Positions 1-9,014 of a stretch of DNA of 35,308 nt are shown one piece after another. The stretch is from Planctomycetaceae bacterium (GTDB lineage: Bacteria; Planctomycetota; Planctomycetia; Planctomycetales; Planctomycetaceae). Location: the NCBI GenBank assembly GCA_021732415.1, contig JAKFVC010000250.1, positions 1 through 35,308 of the forward strand, given 5' to 3'. The translations under genes were made by a program, and so were the position numbers. Below the pieces are notes generated by a model. It was not told where the DNA came from. It was given only the letters and a program-made list of their open reading frames with translations, and made no database searches. How positions within the stretch are numbered: position 1 is the stretch's first letter; each line of letters opens with the position of its first letter.

Positions 1-161
1 TGATGGCCTCCGCCGCTGAAACCTCCATGGTGACCGCCGCCACCGCCCATGTGGCCTCCACCCCCACCTCCGTGTCCATGACTTGCCGGCAGATTTGAGC
101 CCAAACACAGAATGCCTGCTGCTGCCAGCGCAACTGACACCCCGCTGATCCGGGTCCCCAT
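1..161 (-). CDS. Gly/His-rich secreted protein, N-terminal part only
   Basis: The reverse strand from position 161 opens a reading frame that runs off the left edge of the window (53 codons visible). It begins MGTRISG, continues with a hydrophobic Ala/Leu-rich stretch typical of a Sec signal peptide, and then becomes almost purely Gly and His (runs such as GHGGGGGGHMGGG). An AAGGA motif sits 9 bases before the ATG, which supports this start. Gly/His-rich tails of this kind occur in small exported proteins of planctomycetes and may bind metal, but that is inference. The rest of the protein is outside the window, so no family can be given. Confidence 0.7.
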   Translation of the reverse strand, partial: MGTRISGVSVALAAAGILCLGSNLPASHGHGGGGGGHMGGGGGHHGGFSGGGH

Positions 162-800
162 GTTACGTGTTCCTTTTGAAAGATGTGCTCCGTGGTAATG
201 TGAAGTATAGGGCTGCGTCTCTGTGAGAAACAATCGGAAACAATCAGAAATACCACGTGCTCGAGCGATTAGAACGCGGTACACACACCGCATTTCTAGG
301 ACGATTGGCCCCGTAATGAGACTCCCGGGATGTCGTTAAATTTCCGTAAGGATGATGTAACCGGTCCCCAATTGGTCCAGACGGAGTCCCGAAATCCAAT
401 AGTCGCGGCGTCAATTCATAGCGGTGACCGCCAACTTTCGGGCAGGACTTTTGGCGAGTTCCGCTACGCCGCTCCATCGAATCTCGAATCAGCCGATCCT
501 CAAAGAGGAGGCATTCACTGGCCGAGACGGGGCGCCGCGATGAGAGGTCCCTTCTAGCTATCGAGACACCAGGAGCTCGACGATCATCGAAAGCCTTTTG
601 GAAGTCGAGTCCGTTGCGTCGGGCAGAGTGCCCATTGAAACCCGCTGCAGGCATTTCCAGAGGTTCTGGTTCTGAATGATGATTCCGAACATGCGGTGCG
701 ACCGGGATAACGCGCGGGCTCACGCCAGACGCCGGAGCGCGCAGATGATTTGGCGGGCAAAAAAGTCGGAAGACTCCAGACCTCCCCAAGAGAATTTCCG
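162..800. other. Gap without recognisable gene
   Basis: About 640 bases hold no gene I can support. A 213-codon frame crosses much of it on the reverse strand, but its translation is rich in Arg, Ser and Pro, matches no family I know, and begins inside an inverted repeat. The 3' side leads into the inverted repeat at 801-882. Confidence 0.5.
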
Positions 801-882
801 CCACAGAAGGACACAGAAGAAACACAGAACAAGAAAGAAGTAATTCTGATATCTTCTGTGTTTCTTCTGTGTCCTTCTGTGG
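801..882. repeat. Perfect 29-bp inverted repeat
   Basis: The arms 801-829 and 854-882 are exact reverse complements (29 of 29), separated by 24 bases. The arms are a purine-rich sequence of the form CCACAGAAGGACACAGAAG and its complement. Weaker complementarity continues outward (AAGAGAATT against AAGAAGAATT). It stands alone between genes and has no T-run of a classical terminator. It resembles dispersed intergenic palindromes rather than an operator. Confidence 0.9.
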
Positions 883-940
883 CAAATAATTCTTCTTGAT
901 TGATTACGTCCTATGAGTCTGCTGCGCGCTCGGGTGTCGG

Positions 941-978
941 TCGTCAAAACAACAAAGCCCGGCGGAAACCGGGCTTTG
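941..978 (-). terminator. Rho-independent terminator of the 755-aa gene
   Basis: A 10-bp perfect stem, CAAAGCCCGG (953-962) with CCGGGCTTTG (969-978), closes a 6-base loop. Read on the reverse strand the stem is followed by TTGTTTTGACG. It lies 32 bases past the stop codon of the gene at 1010-3277, in the right orientation to end that transcript. Confidence 0.85.
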
Positions 979-1009
979 CTGTGAGATCGGGTTTTGTCGT
1001 CTTTGAAAA

Positions 1010-3277
1010 CTATTTGACGCTGATGGAAATCCAACCGTCCAGGGCTTCGACGCCGGTCACGTTGACATTGACCGGCTCGCCGCCATCGGGCTTGTCGATT
1101 TTCAACGTACGAGTGTCGCGCTTGTTCTGGATTGAGGTTTCAATCTTCTGCTTGATCACACCAGCCCGAGCGACTTGCTCGGCGACGTTATCGGGGGCTT
1201 CAACCGGGTCGACCAGGACGTCGCCGCGGGTGATGACAACTTCTTCGCCTTCCACAGTGATGGTCAGCGGAACGGTCACGATTTGCGGGGGGATGTTGCC
1301 ACCCTTGTCTTCATCGCGTTGGAATCCGGCACGAATGATCAACAGGATCTTGCCGTCAGCCACCTTGATGTGCAGCGGGTCTTTTTCGGTGAAGATAAAG
1401 GCCTTGGGTTGCTTGGCGGCGTCGTCACCGGTGGCTTCCTTCGCGGCCGGCAGCTTGACTTCCTTATTCAGGATCTTCGAGAACTTCTCTTCCAGCAGCT
1501 TTCGCAGTTCCTGTTCGGTCAGCGTCTTGCCGCCAATTCCCAGGGTATCCAGGAAATTGTTGACCAGGGTCTCGTGCAACCGCACCATCATTTCGTCAGC
1601 GGCCACAGCTTCTTTCGGAGGCACGCCACCACCGAGAGCCTTCTCACCCATCAACCGGCTGCTGAGGTCCAGTTCGGTGTCGGTGCTGCGGTAGGTCTTG
1701 TAGTCGGGGTAGAGGTTCTCACCCTTCAGCGTATCGATGACCTTGCTGTGCAGCTTGCCATTCAATTCGGTGAACTTATCGTCAACTTCCGTATCGAAGC
1801 GCGGCCCGACGCGTGACGTGACGCGTTGAGCAGCCACGGCTTCGGCATCAGGACGGACTCGCATGGCTTCAGTCATCGCGATGCTCTTGCCAACGCCACT
1901 GAAGATCGGGCCGAAGCGGTCGAGCGGAGTTGACGCATCGACTGGTTCGTTCGACGCATTCACGTGCATGTTCGCTGGCCATGTGGAAAAATGCTCGCCG
2001 TCAAACTTGACCCCTTTGTTGGCCTCAAAGGTGTGGCTGCCGTTGGAGAAAATGATGGCCTGACCTTTATAGCTCTCTGTATTTGTGGTCACCGTGCCAT
2101 TCAGGTTAATGCGGAAGAAGATGCCGTTCTCGGCCGGCAGCAAATCGAACTTGGTGACGGTCGATGTGATCTGGCAGCCATAGACGTCGGCACCCAGGAT
2201 GAAGTCCTGAACGCCGCCCTCTTCCATGTGCGTCTTGGACAGCACGCGATTCAGGAAACCTTCCGAGATCGCCAATTGCAGGTTCGAATTGAAGTAGTGC
2301 TGACGCAGGACGCCCGACAAGCGCTCGCCGCCGTCTGCAGTCAGATCACGCAAGGCGTCGAAAGCTCCACGCACCTTGGCGGCAGCGTCACTGGTGACGT
2401 TGGCTTCGTAGCTCTCCAAGCCTTCCAGCAGGTCCTTCAGGTTCTTGCGAACCTCATCCATATTGACGCCATCAGTTGCCTTCTTCAGCACGGCAACGGC
2501 ATGGGTGAGGTCATGCAGGTAGGTCTTCAGAGCCCCATTGGCGACGAAATCGCGGATGGCGGCGTCTTCGGACTTGGACGCGGCCAGCATCTTGTCCATG
2601 ACCGGTGTCAGCGTTTCCACCAACTTCGCGGCATCAGCATCGCCGGCCAGGGCGGCACGGACTTCGCTGGTGAGCAAGTATTTCTTCCAGGCATCGCCAC
2701 CCTTGACCGTATCCAGATAAGAGTCGGCGGTTTCGATGCCCGCGGTCAGTTGGGCCTTGGCTGCATCGACTGCTGCACCGCGACCCGTGGTGGGGTCCGC
2801 ACTCAACGTATCGAGCACCGCTTCGATGACTTCGATCCGGCGATTCAATGAGCTTCGCAGAGCTCGCAGTTGAGGCAGAATCGATTCATATTGCGGATCT
2901 TCGAGAGCCTTGTCGAGGGTCTCGAGCTTGACCTTCAGGCGTCCGATGGCAGCCTTCTGGCCTTCGAGGTCTTCGGCAGTCTCGCCGTAGAATTTGGTCA
3001 GTTCGGTGGTGACGCTTTCGCCCCACGGAGCCCACGTCTCGGGCAGCGTGCTGATGGTGTTCAGCAGGCCTTCGGGAGCCTCAGCGGGCAGCAGCCCTTT
3101 CAAGCCGACGGCATTCGCCGCTGCGGCGGGTTTCTCTTCTTTCTTCTCTTCCTGGGCCAGCACTCCCGTAACCAGGGCCGCACAGGTGAGGACTCCGCCG
3201 AGACGCACGGCCAGCCCTCTAGCTCGACGTCGGGCGGCCGATTGGAACGGGGCCGCTTCAGGACTGAATTGCATCAT
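1010..3277 (-). CDS. Large exported protein of unknown function
   Basis: A 755-aa protein. The N-terminus has an Arg-rich n-region (residues 16-26) and a hydrophobic core ending near VLAQ (about residue 42), followed by an EEKKEEKP linker, so it is probably exported. Residues about 90-330 are strongly helical and charged, with coiled-coil character. Two later parts (about 330-480 and 520-755) each begin with amphipathic helices and go on to alternating beta strands with short polar turns. A motif of the type ISEGFLNRVLSKT opens the first; the second holds a long strand-rich stretch around DPLHIKVADGKILLIIRAGF. This helix-then-sheet duplication recalls lipid-binding TULIP-like folds, but this is only a guess from pattern. 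GGGAG lies 7 bases before the first of two adjacent ATGs. Transcription ends at the hairpin near 953-978. I do not recognise a named family. Confidence 0.85.
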   Translation of the reverse strand: MMQFSPEAAPFQSAARRRARGLAVRLGGVLTCAALVTGVLAQEEKKEEKPAAAANAVGLKGLLPAEAPEGLLNTISTLPETWAPWGESVTTELTKFYGETAEDLEGQKAAIGRLKVKLETLDKALEDPQYESILPQLRALRSSLNRRIEVIEAVLDTLSADPTTGRGAAVDAAKAQLTAGIETADSYLDTVKGGDAWKKYLLTSEVRAALAGDADAAKLVETLTPVMDKMLAASKSEDAAIRDFVANGALKTYLHDLTHAVAVLKKATDGVNMDEVRKNLKDLLEGLESYEANVTSDAAAKVRGAFDALRDLTADGGERLSGVLRQHYFNSNLQLAISEGFLNRVLSKTHMEEGGVQDFILGADVYGCQITSTVTKFDLLPAENGIFFRINLNGTVTTNTESYKGQAIIFSNGSHTFEANKGVKFDGEHFSTWPANMHVNASNEPVDASTPLDRFGPIFSGVGKSIAMTEAMRVRPDAEAVAAQRVTSRVGPRFDTEVDDKFTELNGKLHSKVIDTLKGENLYPDYKTYRSTDTELDLSSRLMGEKALGGGVPPKEAVAADEMMVRLHETLVNNFLDTLGIGGKTLTEQELRKLLEEKFSKILNKEVKLPAAKEATGDDAAKQPKAFIFTEKDPLHIKVADGKILLIIRAGFQRDEDKGGNIPPQIVTVPLTITVEGEEVVITRGDVLVDPVEAPDNVAEQVARAGVIKQKIETSIQNKRDTRTLKIDKPDGGEPVNVNVTGVEALDGWISISVK

Positions 3278-3561
3278 TACTCGACTCCCGCAAATTTGGA
3301 AGAATTGGTTTCGAACCAGAGATATTTTGAGAGAATCCGAATCCGGCCGCTGGACTTTCTCGGAACTTCCGAGCGTTCTCTCGTTGTCTTCAATAGTTCG
3401 GAAAGCGTTTGGTTCTTGGATGACGATCGATTGTGGATTGCCACTTGTCGCGGTCGCGTGAACTCTGCCAGTGGCTCATGGCCTTAAGCATCGTACTATT
3501 TTGACTGTGCGTTATACCTATGGAAACAGGACAAACATTTCCGGCTGGTGAAAATGTGCCA

Positions 3562-3619
3562 CGTGGTCGACGCTGCCAGCGTCGGGGCTCAGACGCTGGC
3601 AGCGTCTGCCACGGGGCCG
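3562..3619. repeat. Family B palindrome, copy 1
   Basis: An outer CGTGG/CCACG pairing encloses two small hairpins, GACGCTGCCAGCGTC (3569-3583) and AGACGCTGGCAGCGTCT (3591-3607). The same layout recurs at 12000-12060 and 12292-12352, and with widely split arms at 25059-25223. It lies in the gap upstream of the reverse-strand 755-aa gene. Confidence 0.9.
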
Positions 3620-4074
3620 TTATCGCATATCTCGACTCAACCGAAGGCGCACTATTGTCATGATTGACACCCTTGGCAAACTGCCCCGGACAGGTGAACT
3701 TCCCGCGGTTTGACCGATCGTTGTGCATGGTAACTTGAGGACCAGAAAATCGTCGCTGTAATAACTTTGAGTGAAGTTGCGTCCCGGCACGTGATAGATT
3801 TCAGTGTTCAAGACGAGTGATAAACGATGTCTTGGTGAAATCGCGAGGTGGCGGCTGCCAACTCGCCGAATTGCAGTCAGAGACCAGTGCCGTCACAGCG
3901 AGAAGTGAGTCAACGGTCCCCAACTCAAGCTACCTCCGAAGCTGTCGTGCTCGACCTTCAGGGTCGCTTGAAGACCGCCAACTCCCCAGCTCCGGACGAC
4001 GCAGACCGGATGATGACGGTAGTCTCTGTCTGACCCTATTCGGGCGAGTCGCAGCCGCTGCCCCTGAGCGAGGT
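3620..4074. other. Gap rich in short inverted repeats, no gene
   Basis: Short frames on both strands have low-complexity Arg/Ser-rich translations and no family resemblance. Several short imperfect inverted repeats are visible, for example GTCAGAGACC near 3878 against GTCTCTGTCTGAC near 4021-4033, and a CGACCTTCAGGGTCG hairpin near 3953. The stretch may hold a structured RNA or a decayed repeat; no known RNA family is recognised. Confidence 0.35.
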
Positions 4075-4115
4075 CTGCGAGATCGGGCGACTGATGAACC
4101 AGTCCGATCTCGCAG
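4075..4115. repeat. Long hairpin
   Basis: CTGCGAGATCGG (4075-4086) pairs perfectly with CCGATCTCGCAG (4104-4115). Inside, GACTG and CAGTC form a further 5-bp stem around ATGAAC. There is no T-run, so a simple terminator role is not clear. It lies about 200 bases beyond the haem-oxidase gene on that gene's downstream side. Confidence 0.7.
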
Positions 4116-4251
4116 AGTCGGGAGGGGAGAATAACCCCAATCAGCCGCGACGCCTTAGCGTGTGGTTTGAAAATTGACGTTGGCCCGTACTTCGAACTAC
4201 GTGTTAGCGCCGAGCGGCTGATCTGGATGCAACGTGATGGACCTCCCAAGG

Positions 4252-4293
4252 CGGCCCCTGCTGAGTCACACCCCTCGTGACCGGCAGGGGCCG
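4252..4293 (-). terminator. Hairpin downstream of haem oxidase gene
   Basis: CGGCCCCTGC (4252-4261) pairs exactly with GCAGGGGCCG (4284-4293), and an inner stem GTCAC (4265-4269)/GTGAC (4277-4281) extends it. It begins 20 bases past the stop codon of the gene at 4313-5728. No T-run follows, so it may act as a stabilising or Rho-assisted terminator. Confidence 0.6.
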
Positions 4294-4312
4294 TTCGTGG
4301 CAGGGCAATTAC

Positions 4313-5728
4313 TTACGCGCCCCGCACGGCCTGTTCCGCCGCGGCTTCGCCGCTGTGAATGGAATCCGGCAACCCGACCCCATCATACGAACTGCCCGCC
4401 AAGCCCAGTCCCGGGAATTGCGCCCCCAGCTCGCGAATCCGTTTCACGCGTTCAATGTGCCCCACATGATACTGTGGCATAGAACGCGGATACCGGGCAA
4501 CCACTTCAAAATCTGGCGTCCCAGTCACCCCCAGCAGATCTCGCAATTCATCCCGCACGAGCTGCTTGGTTTCCTCATCCGAGATCCCAAAGTACTCCGG
4601 TTGCATGGCCCCTCCCACAAAGGTCCGCAACTGCACGTGGCCCTCGGGTGCCCGATTGGGAAACTTGCGGCTCGTGAACGATACGGCCAGAATCCGGCGG
4701 TGTTCGACGGCAGGAATGACCAACCCGAATGCATCCAGCGGATGTTTGACGTCTGCCAACCGGTGACCCGATACGACGATGGTGGTCGAAGCATATTCAA
4801 TTTCGCGTAACGCTCGTGACCACTCCGCGGCAAACGGTTGAACCAGATCGGCCACGCGATAAGTCGGCAGGGTCAGGATGACTCGGTCAAACGTCTGCGG
4901 CGGCTGGCCCTGCACCGTCAGCAGATAGCCACCTGATTCCACGGGCTGCAGTCCTATCACTGGCGAGTTGAAGTTGACTTGAACCTCGCGCGAAACGCGG
5001 TCTGCGAGGACCTGAATCAGTTCCTGCGTCCCTCCCGCGAGCGTGGCAAACAGACCGTAACGGGCCCCGCTGGCGTGTTCATTGGCATTCGCCGTTTTGG
5101 CCGCCGATCGCGACGCACGGATCAAACTGCCGTGCCGTTGTTCCATCTCGAGGAAGCGTGGCAGTGTGGCCCGCAGGCTGAGTTTTTCGGGATCTGAAGT
5201 GTAGATGCCTCCCACCAAAGGCTGCACCAGCCGGTCGAGCACTTGTTGTCCGAACCGCCGCCGCACGAAGCTGGCCAGACTCTCATCCTTGACTTCGTGT
5301 TTTGCGGGCAGGAAGTATTCCCACCCCATGCGCAGCTTGCCCCACCAACTAAAGATGGGCGAGGACAACACGGGCCAAACCTGCGCCGGGGTCATCAATT
5401 GAAAGCCCTCCGGCACTTCCACCGGCCGGCCGCGACGCAGGACCAGCGAGCGGCGGTACCGGGCATCCGTCGGAATCAGCCGGTCTTCGATTCCCAGTCG
5501 CTTGCACAGCCCAACCGCCCACGGCTTGTTGGTGATGAACGAATCGGGGCCCAGTTCCAGCGTATAGCCATCGATCTGCTGCGTCCCGACCACGCCGCCC
5601 AGACGCGGCCCGGCTTCATACAAAGCCACGGCAGACGGCGATGCGGCCTGGAGCTCCAACAACCGATGCGCGGCTGCGAGTCCGGTGATCCCTCCTCCGA
5701 CGATGGCGATACGAAGCGGTGCTGTCAT
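4313..5728 (-). CDS. hemY: HemY/CgoX-type porphyrinogen oxidase (FAD)
   Basis: A 471-aa FAD-dependent oxidase that removes six electrons from a porphyrinogen late in haem synthesis. The N-terminus shows the dinucleotide-binding Rossmann motif GGGITG (residues 11-16) followed by LYEAGPRLGG, where the ribose-binding acid sits. The C-terminus has the flavin-binding signature AGSSYDGVGLPDSI typical of the HemY family. Length fits the family (about 450-480 aa). No signal peptide is seen, so it is cytoplasmic or membrane-peripheral. Because a coproheme decarboxylase gene is also present (20935-21792), the likely substrate is coproporphyrinogen III (CgoX activity) rather than protoporphyrinogen IX; this is inference. 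The start ATG has only a weak ribosome site. It is transcribed away from the SnoaL-like gene across a shared 208-base gap. Confidence 0.93.
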   Translation of the reverse strand: MTAPLRIAIVGGGITGLAAAHRLLELQAASPSAVALYEAGPRLGGVVGTQQIDGYTLELGPDSFITNKPWAVGLCKRLGIEDRLIPTDARYRRSLVLRRGRPVEVPEGFQLMTPAQVWPVLSSPIFSWWGKLRMGWEYFLPAKHEVKDESLASFVRRRFGQQVLDRLVQPLVGGIYTSDPEKLSLRATLPRFLEMEQRHGSLIRASRSAAKTANANEHASGARYGLFATLAGGTQELIQVLADRVSREVQVNFNSPVIGLQPVESGGYLLTVQGQPPQTFDRVILTLPTYRVADLVQPFAAEWSRALREIEYASTTIVVSGHRLADVKHPLDAFGLVIPAVEHRRILAVSFTSRKFPNRAPEGHVQLRTFVGGAMQPEYFGISDEETKQLVRDELRDLLGVTGTPDFEVVARYPRSMPQYHVGHIERVKRIRELGAQFPGLGLAGSSYDGVGLPDSIHSGEAAAEQAVRGA

Positions 5729-5936
5729 CTCAGCAGTATAGAACCCGGCAGGCCGCAGTCCAAATCACCACATCCATCAATATTTACCGATCCATTATCT
5801 CGGCGAAAAAAATTGGAATTTGGTGATTTCACTAAAGTCGTTATCATGCCGGTGCAAGTGGGCGGAGGAGATCGGCCCTCGATCGGCTTAATGGAGGCCG
5901 GTCCGACGGCCAATTCACAAGGAGGGGAGATCCAGA

Positions 5937-7115
5937 ATGCTCAGTAACGGAAGTACTGCACTTAGAAAAACGACGGGAAAAACGACGGCTTTTCGATTTA
6001 CCTGTCAATGGACAGGACAATGGGCCGGTCTGACGTGGGGCGTCATGTTCCTGGCAGCCCTGCCCTGCAGCGGCCAGGAAACGGTCGCCAAGCCCGTCAA
6101 GAATGTGCCCGAAAAGTCGGTCGAGAAACCGGCTGTCAAAACCGAAGCGAAGCCGGCCAAACCCGACGCGACCGACGCCAAGCCGGCCGCAACGCCGTCC
6201 GTTCCGCTGACCGGGGTCACGTTTGTGAAGCCCGAAACCAAGGAGGGGGCCGAAAAGGTCGAACCCACCGCGGATGAACTCGCCGTGCAGGATGCTATTA
6301 AATCCTTCACCGACGCCTTCAATGCCCACGATGCCAAGCTCGTGGCCGCCCGGTTCACAGAACTGGCTGAACTGGAAAACGGTGTAGGCCACGTGACCCG
6401 TGGCAACACCCACATTCTCGAAGCCTTCACCAAACTCTTCACCGAACATCCCAAGGTCAACCTGCACCTCGAGATCCACTCGATCCGCTTCCTCAGCTCG
6501 AGCCTGGCCGTGGAAGAGGGTTTTTCGACGATGACCGGTGGCGGAGCCGAAGGTCAGCATGCCGCCCCGCACGTCGACCGCTACACGATCACCCACGTAA
6601 AGCAAGACGGAGCCTGGCTGGTGGCCAGCGCTCGCGACTGGCCGGCCCCTCCCCCGACCGCCGAACAACAACTGCAACAGTTGGCCTGGCTGATCGGTGA
6701 CTGGGTCGATGAAAACTCGTCCACGACCGTGCATACCAACTATCACTGGTCCAAAGACAACCGCTATCTGATGAGCCGTTACGAAGTCAAACGCGAAGGT
6801 CAGCCGCCGGTCGAAGGTCTGCAACGGATTGGTTGGGATCCTGAAGCCCGTCAGCTGCGTTCGTGGACGTTCGATTCGTTGGGTGGACACAGCCAGGGTT
6901 TGTGGAGCCGACACGGCAACCAATGGATCGTGAAGCTCACCGGAGTCATGGCTGACGGTCAGGTGCGTTCGTCGACGAACGTGCTGACGCGTCTCAGCGA
7001 CGACCACGCGACCTACCAGTCGCGCGACCGCACGATCGGCAGCGAACTGCTGCCCGATCACGAACCGGTGCCGATCGTCCGCAAGGCCCCCGAGCCGATG
7101 TTCCCCAAGAAGTAA
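5937..7115 (+). CDS. Secreted SnoaL/SgcJ-like protein with second beta domain
   Basis: A 392-aa protein. A strong AAGGAGGGG (5919-5927) lies 9 bases before the ATG. The N-terminus is unusually long before its hydrophobic export segment (about residues 29-46, ending near CSGQE), followed by a Lys/Pro/Ala/Glu-rich linker to about residue 105. Residues about 110-235 match the NTF2-like fold of the SgcJ/SnoaL/DUF4440 kind: a helix with AIKSFTDAFNAHDAKLVAARF, a strand-rich core with EEGFSTMTGG, and the closing DGAWLVASARDW. Residues about 245-370 form a second, beta-rich domain starting LAWLIGDWVDE, like lipocalin-type DUF1579 domains. This two-domain layout is common in planctomycetes. Its ligand or reaction is unknown; the family includes both enzymes and binding proteins. 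Confidence 0.85.
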   Translation: MLSNGSTALRKTTGKTTAFRFTCQWTGQWAGLTWGVMFLAALPCSGQETVAKPVKNVPEKSVEKPAVKTEAKPAKPDATDAKPAATPSVPLTGVTFVKPETKEGAEKVEPTADELAVQDAIKSFTDAFNAHDAKLVAARFTELAELENGVGHVTRGNTHILEAFTKLFTEHPKVNLHLEIHSIRFLSSSLAVEEGFSTMTGGGAEGQHAAPHVDRYTITHVKQDGAWLVASARDWPAPPPTAEQQLQQLAWLIGDWVDENSSTTVHTNYHWSKDNRYLMSRYEVKREGQPPVEGLQRIGWDPEARQLRSWTFDSLGGHSQGLWSRHGNQWIVKLTGVMADGQVRSSTNVLTRLSDDHATYQSRDRTIGSELLPDHEPVPIVRKAPEPMFPKK

Positions 7116-7277
7116 TCCGGGGACGGGACCGACTTGTCCCACGTTGTCCTTCGCTTTCGTCTATTCCGTGCGCGGCCCGAAGTGTGACCGATTGATCGCG
7201 TCTGTCGCGTCAGTCAGGCAGAACTCCATTCGTGGCCGCGTAGAGAAATCATCTACACTCAACATAAGGTTGATTCC

Positions 7278-8885
7278 ATGAAACTATTTTGCACTGCGCT
7301 GGTGAGCGGCACCATGTTGTGCCTGTCACTGGTCTCCCCGGCGCTGGCCGGCCCAGGTGGAACTTATGGTACTGGCGGTTACGGTACTGGATACGGAACC
7401 TCCGGCTACGGCCAGAGTAGTTACGGCACTGGTGGCTATGGCCAGACTGGTTACGGCACGGGTGGTTACGGTCCCGTCGCTCCTACCACTTATCCGACAA
7501 CCTATCCCACCAATGGCGGCTACGTTGGACCGCGACCCTATCCGACTTACAATTCAGGAACCACCGGCAGCTATCGCCCCGCCACGACTTATAGTGACTA
7601 CGGCTATCAAGGTGCGGGATTTGGTGGCGGTTTCAATCAACCGAGCATGTACAACCCGAATACCCGGCCGAACAACATGTTGCCGCCGACTACGGTCAAT
7701 CAACCGTACTACGACCGACGGAATGAGACCCTGAACCCCAACATTACGAATGGCCAGGGCTACGGGAACAACAATTTCATTAATGGCAACAACCGCATCT
7801 ACGTGGCCCATCGCCCGAATTACTATGACAGCGGCTGGTATCACGGAGACTGGAACAGCCGTAATCGGAAATCGAAGTACAACCCCTATGCCTGGGGTGG
7901 CTGGAACTGGGGCAACGGCAAGCCCTCTGGGAACTATGCGTCTTCGCCGTGGCAGTACGGGTACTGGGGCTACAACAATCCCTACTACGTCCGTAGTGCT
8001 CGCGGTCCTGCGTACATCAACTATTCACAGCCGATCGTCGCGAGCAACATGACCGCCGATGCGAACGGCTTCGCGCCGCAGGTCGTGGGCCAGATGCCAC
8101 GCCAGCAAGCCCTGCAGATCTTCGCGACCGCTCGCGCTGCCTTCTTCGCGGGCGATCTGGACGACGCCCAGCGGCAAGTCGAACAGGCGATTGCTGCCCT
8201 TCCCGGCGACACCGTACTGCATGAATTCCGTTCGCTAGTGTTGTTCGCCAAGGGCGATTACAGCTCCGCAGCCGGCGGAATCTACGCCGTGTTGTCCTCC
8301 GGTCCCGGTTGGAACTGGACCACGATGATTGGCCTGTATCCCAACTCCAACATCTACACCGCGCAACTCCGCAACCTGGAAAACTTCTGTAACGGCAACC
8401 CCAATGCCGCGAACGCCCGGTTCGTCCTGGCCTATCACTACATGACTGCCGGCTATGCCGACGCAGCCACCGAGATGTACCGTCAGGTCCTCGAGACCAA
8501 CCCGCAGGACACCTTGTCAGCCCAGCTGTTGAGCTCGCTGACGGGCCAGGCCTGGAACAACGGTCAACAGGTCGCTCAACTGCAACCGATTGACCAGTCG
8601 GTCGACATTCGGTACCTCCTGGGAACGTGGCAGGCCACGCGCCTCGACGGCTCGCAGTTCAACCTGCGTCTGTCTCGCGACGGCACCTACGACTGGCAGT
8701 TCGCCCAGGGCGGACGAACTCAGCAGTTCAACGGCACCTTCACGATTGCAGACAGCGTGCTGGTCCTGCAACAAAACGGCCAACCCGCCATGGTCGGCCA
8801 GGTCATCCCGCTCGCCGGGAACCGTTTCGTCTTCAAGCTGACCGGCGGAGATCCCTCCGATCCGGGCTTGAATTTCGTGCGGTAA
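7278..8885 (+). CDS. Secreted Gly/Tyr-rich protein with TPR-like and beta domains
   Basis: A 535-aa exported protein. Residues 1-24 are a clear signal peptide ending PALA. Residues about 25-70 are tandem Gly-Tyr repeats of the type GTGGYGQ, followed by a Pro/Thr/Asn/Tyr-rich low-complexity stretch to about 255. Residues about 265-420 are TPR-like helices (for example QALQIFATARAAFFAGDLDD and FVLAYHYMTAGYADAATEMY). The last 90 residues (from DIRYLLGTWQAT) form a beta-barrel-like domain resembling lipocalin-type surface domains. AAGG is 8 bases before the ATG and a strong terminator follows, so it is a single-gene unit. The Gly/Tyr region suggests surface or matrix association; function is unknown. 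Confidence 0.85.
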   Translation: MKLFCTALVSGTMLCLSLVSPALAGPGGTYGTGGYGTGYGTSGYGQSSYGTGGYGQTGYGTGGYGPVAPTTYPTTYPTNGGYVGPRPYPTYNSGTTGSYRPATTYSDYGYQGAGFGGGFNQPSMYNPNTRPNNMLPPTTVNQPYYDRRNETLNPNITNGQGYGNNNFINGNNRIYVAHRPNYYDSGWYHGDWNSRNRKSKYNPYAWGGWNWGNGKPSGNYASSPWQYGYWGYNNPYYVRSARGPAYINYSQPIVASNMTADANGFAPQVVGQMPRQQALQIFATARAAFFAGDLDDAQRQVEQAIAALPGDTVLHEFRSLVLFAKGDYSSAAGGIYAVLSSGPGWNWTTMIGLYPNSNIYTAQLRNLENFCNGNPNAANARFVLAYHYMTAGYADAATEMYRQVLETNPQDTLSAQLLSSLTGQAWNNGQQVAQLQPIDQSVDIRYLLGTWQATRLDGSQFNLRLSRDGTYDWQFAQGGRTQQFNGTFTIADSVLVLQQNGQPAMVGQVIPLAGNRFVFKLTGGDPSDPGLNFVR

Positions 8886-8906
8886 TCTCAAGTTAAACCG
8901 ACATTC

Positions 8907-8954
8907 AAGCAGGCTGTTCCCGAAGCACAAGCATCGGGAGCAGCCTGCTTTTTT
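8907..8954 (+). terminator. Rho-independent terminator
   Basis: AAGCAGGCTG (8907-8916) pairs with CAGCCTGCTT (8941-8950), extended inward by TCCCGA/TCGGGA, and the stem runs straight into a run of six T residues (8949-8954). It lies 22 bases after the stop of the Gly/Tyr-rich gene. Confidence 0.92.
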
Positions 8955-9014
8955 CGTAGCCGCATCTCGCCAGAGAGCGGGCCTCGCCAGTCACCCGCCC
9001 GCAACATCAACGCG

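Noticed and set aside
244-885. Reverse-strand frame of 213 codons
   Set aside because: It begins inside the 29-bp inverted repeat, has Arg/Ser/Pro-rich translation without domain pattern, no signal peptide, and no convincing ribosome site.
1964-2851. Forward frame of 295 codons
   Set aside because: It lies fully inside the 755-aa reverse-strand gene and shows no ribosome site or domain.
3817-4134. Forward frame of 105 codons
   Set aside because: Arg/Ser-rich translation without pattern; it overlaps the 4075-4115 hairpin.
5844-7142. Reverse-strand frame of 432 codons
   Set aside because: It is the complement of the SnoaL-like gene, whose domains, signal segment and ribosome site are clear; the reverse translation is low-complexity Gly/Arg/Phe-rich.
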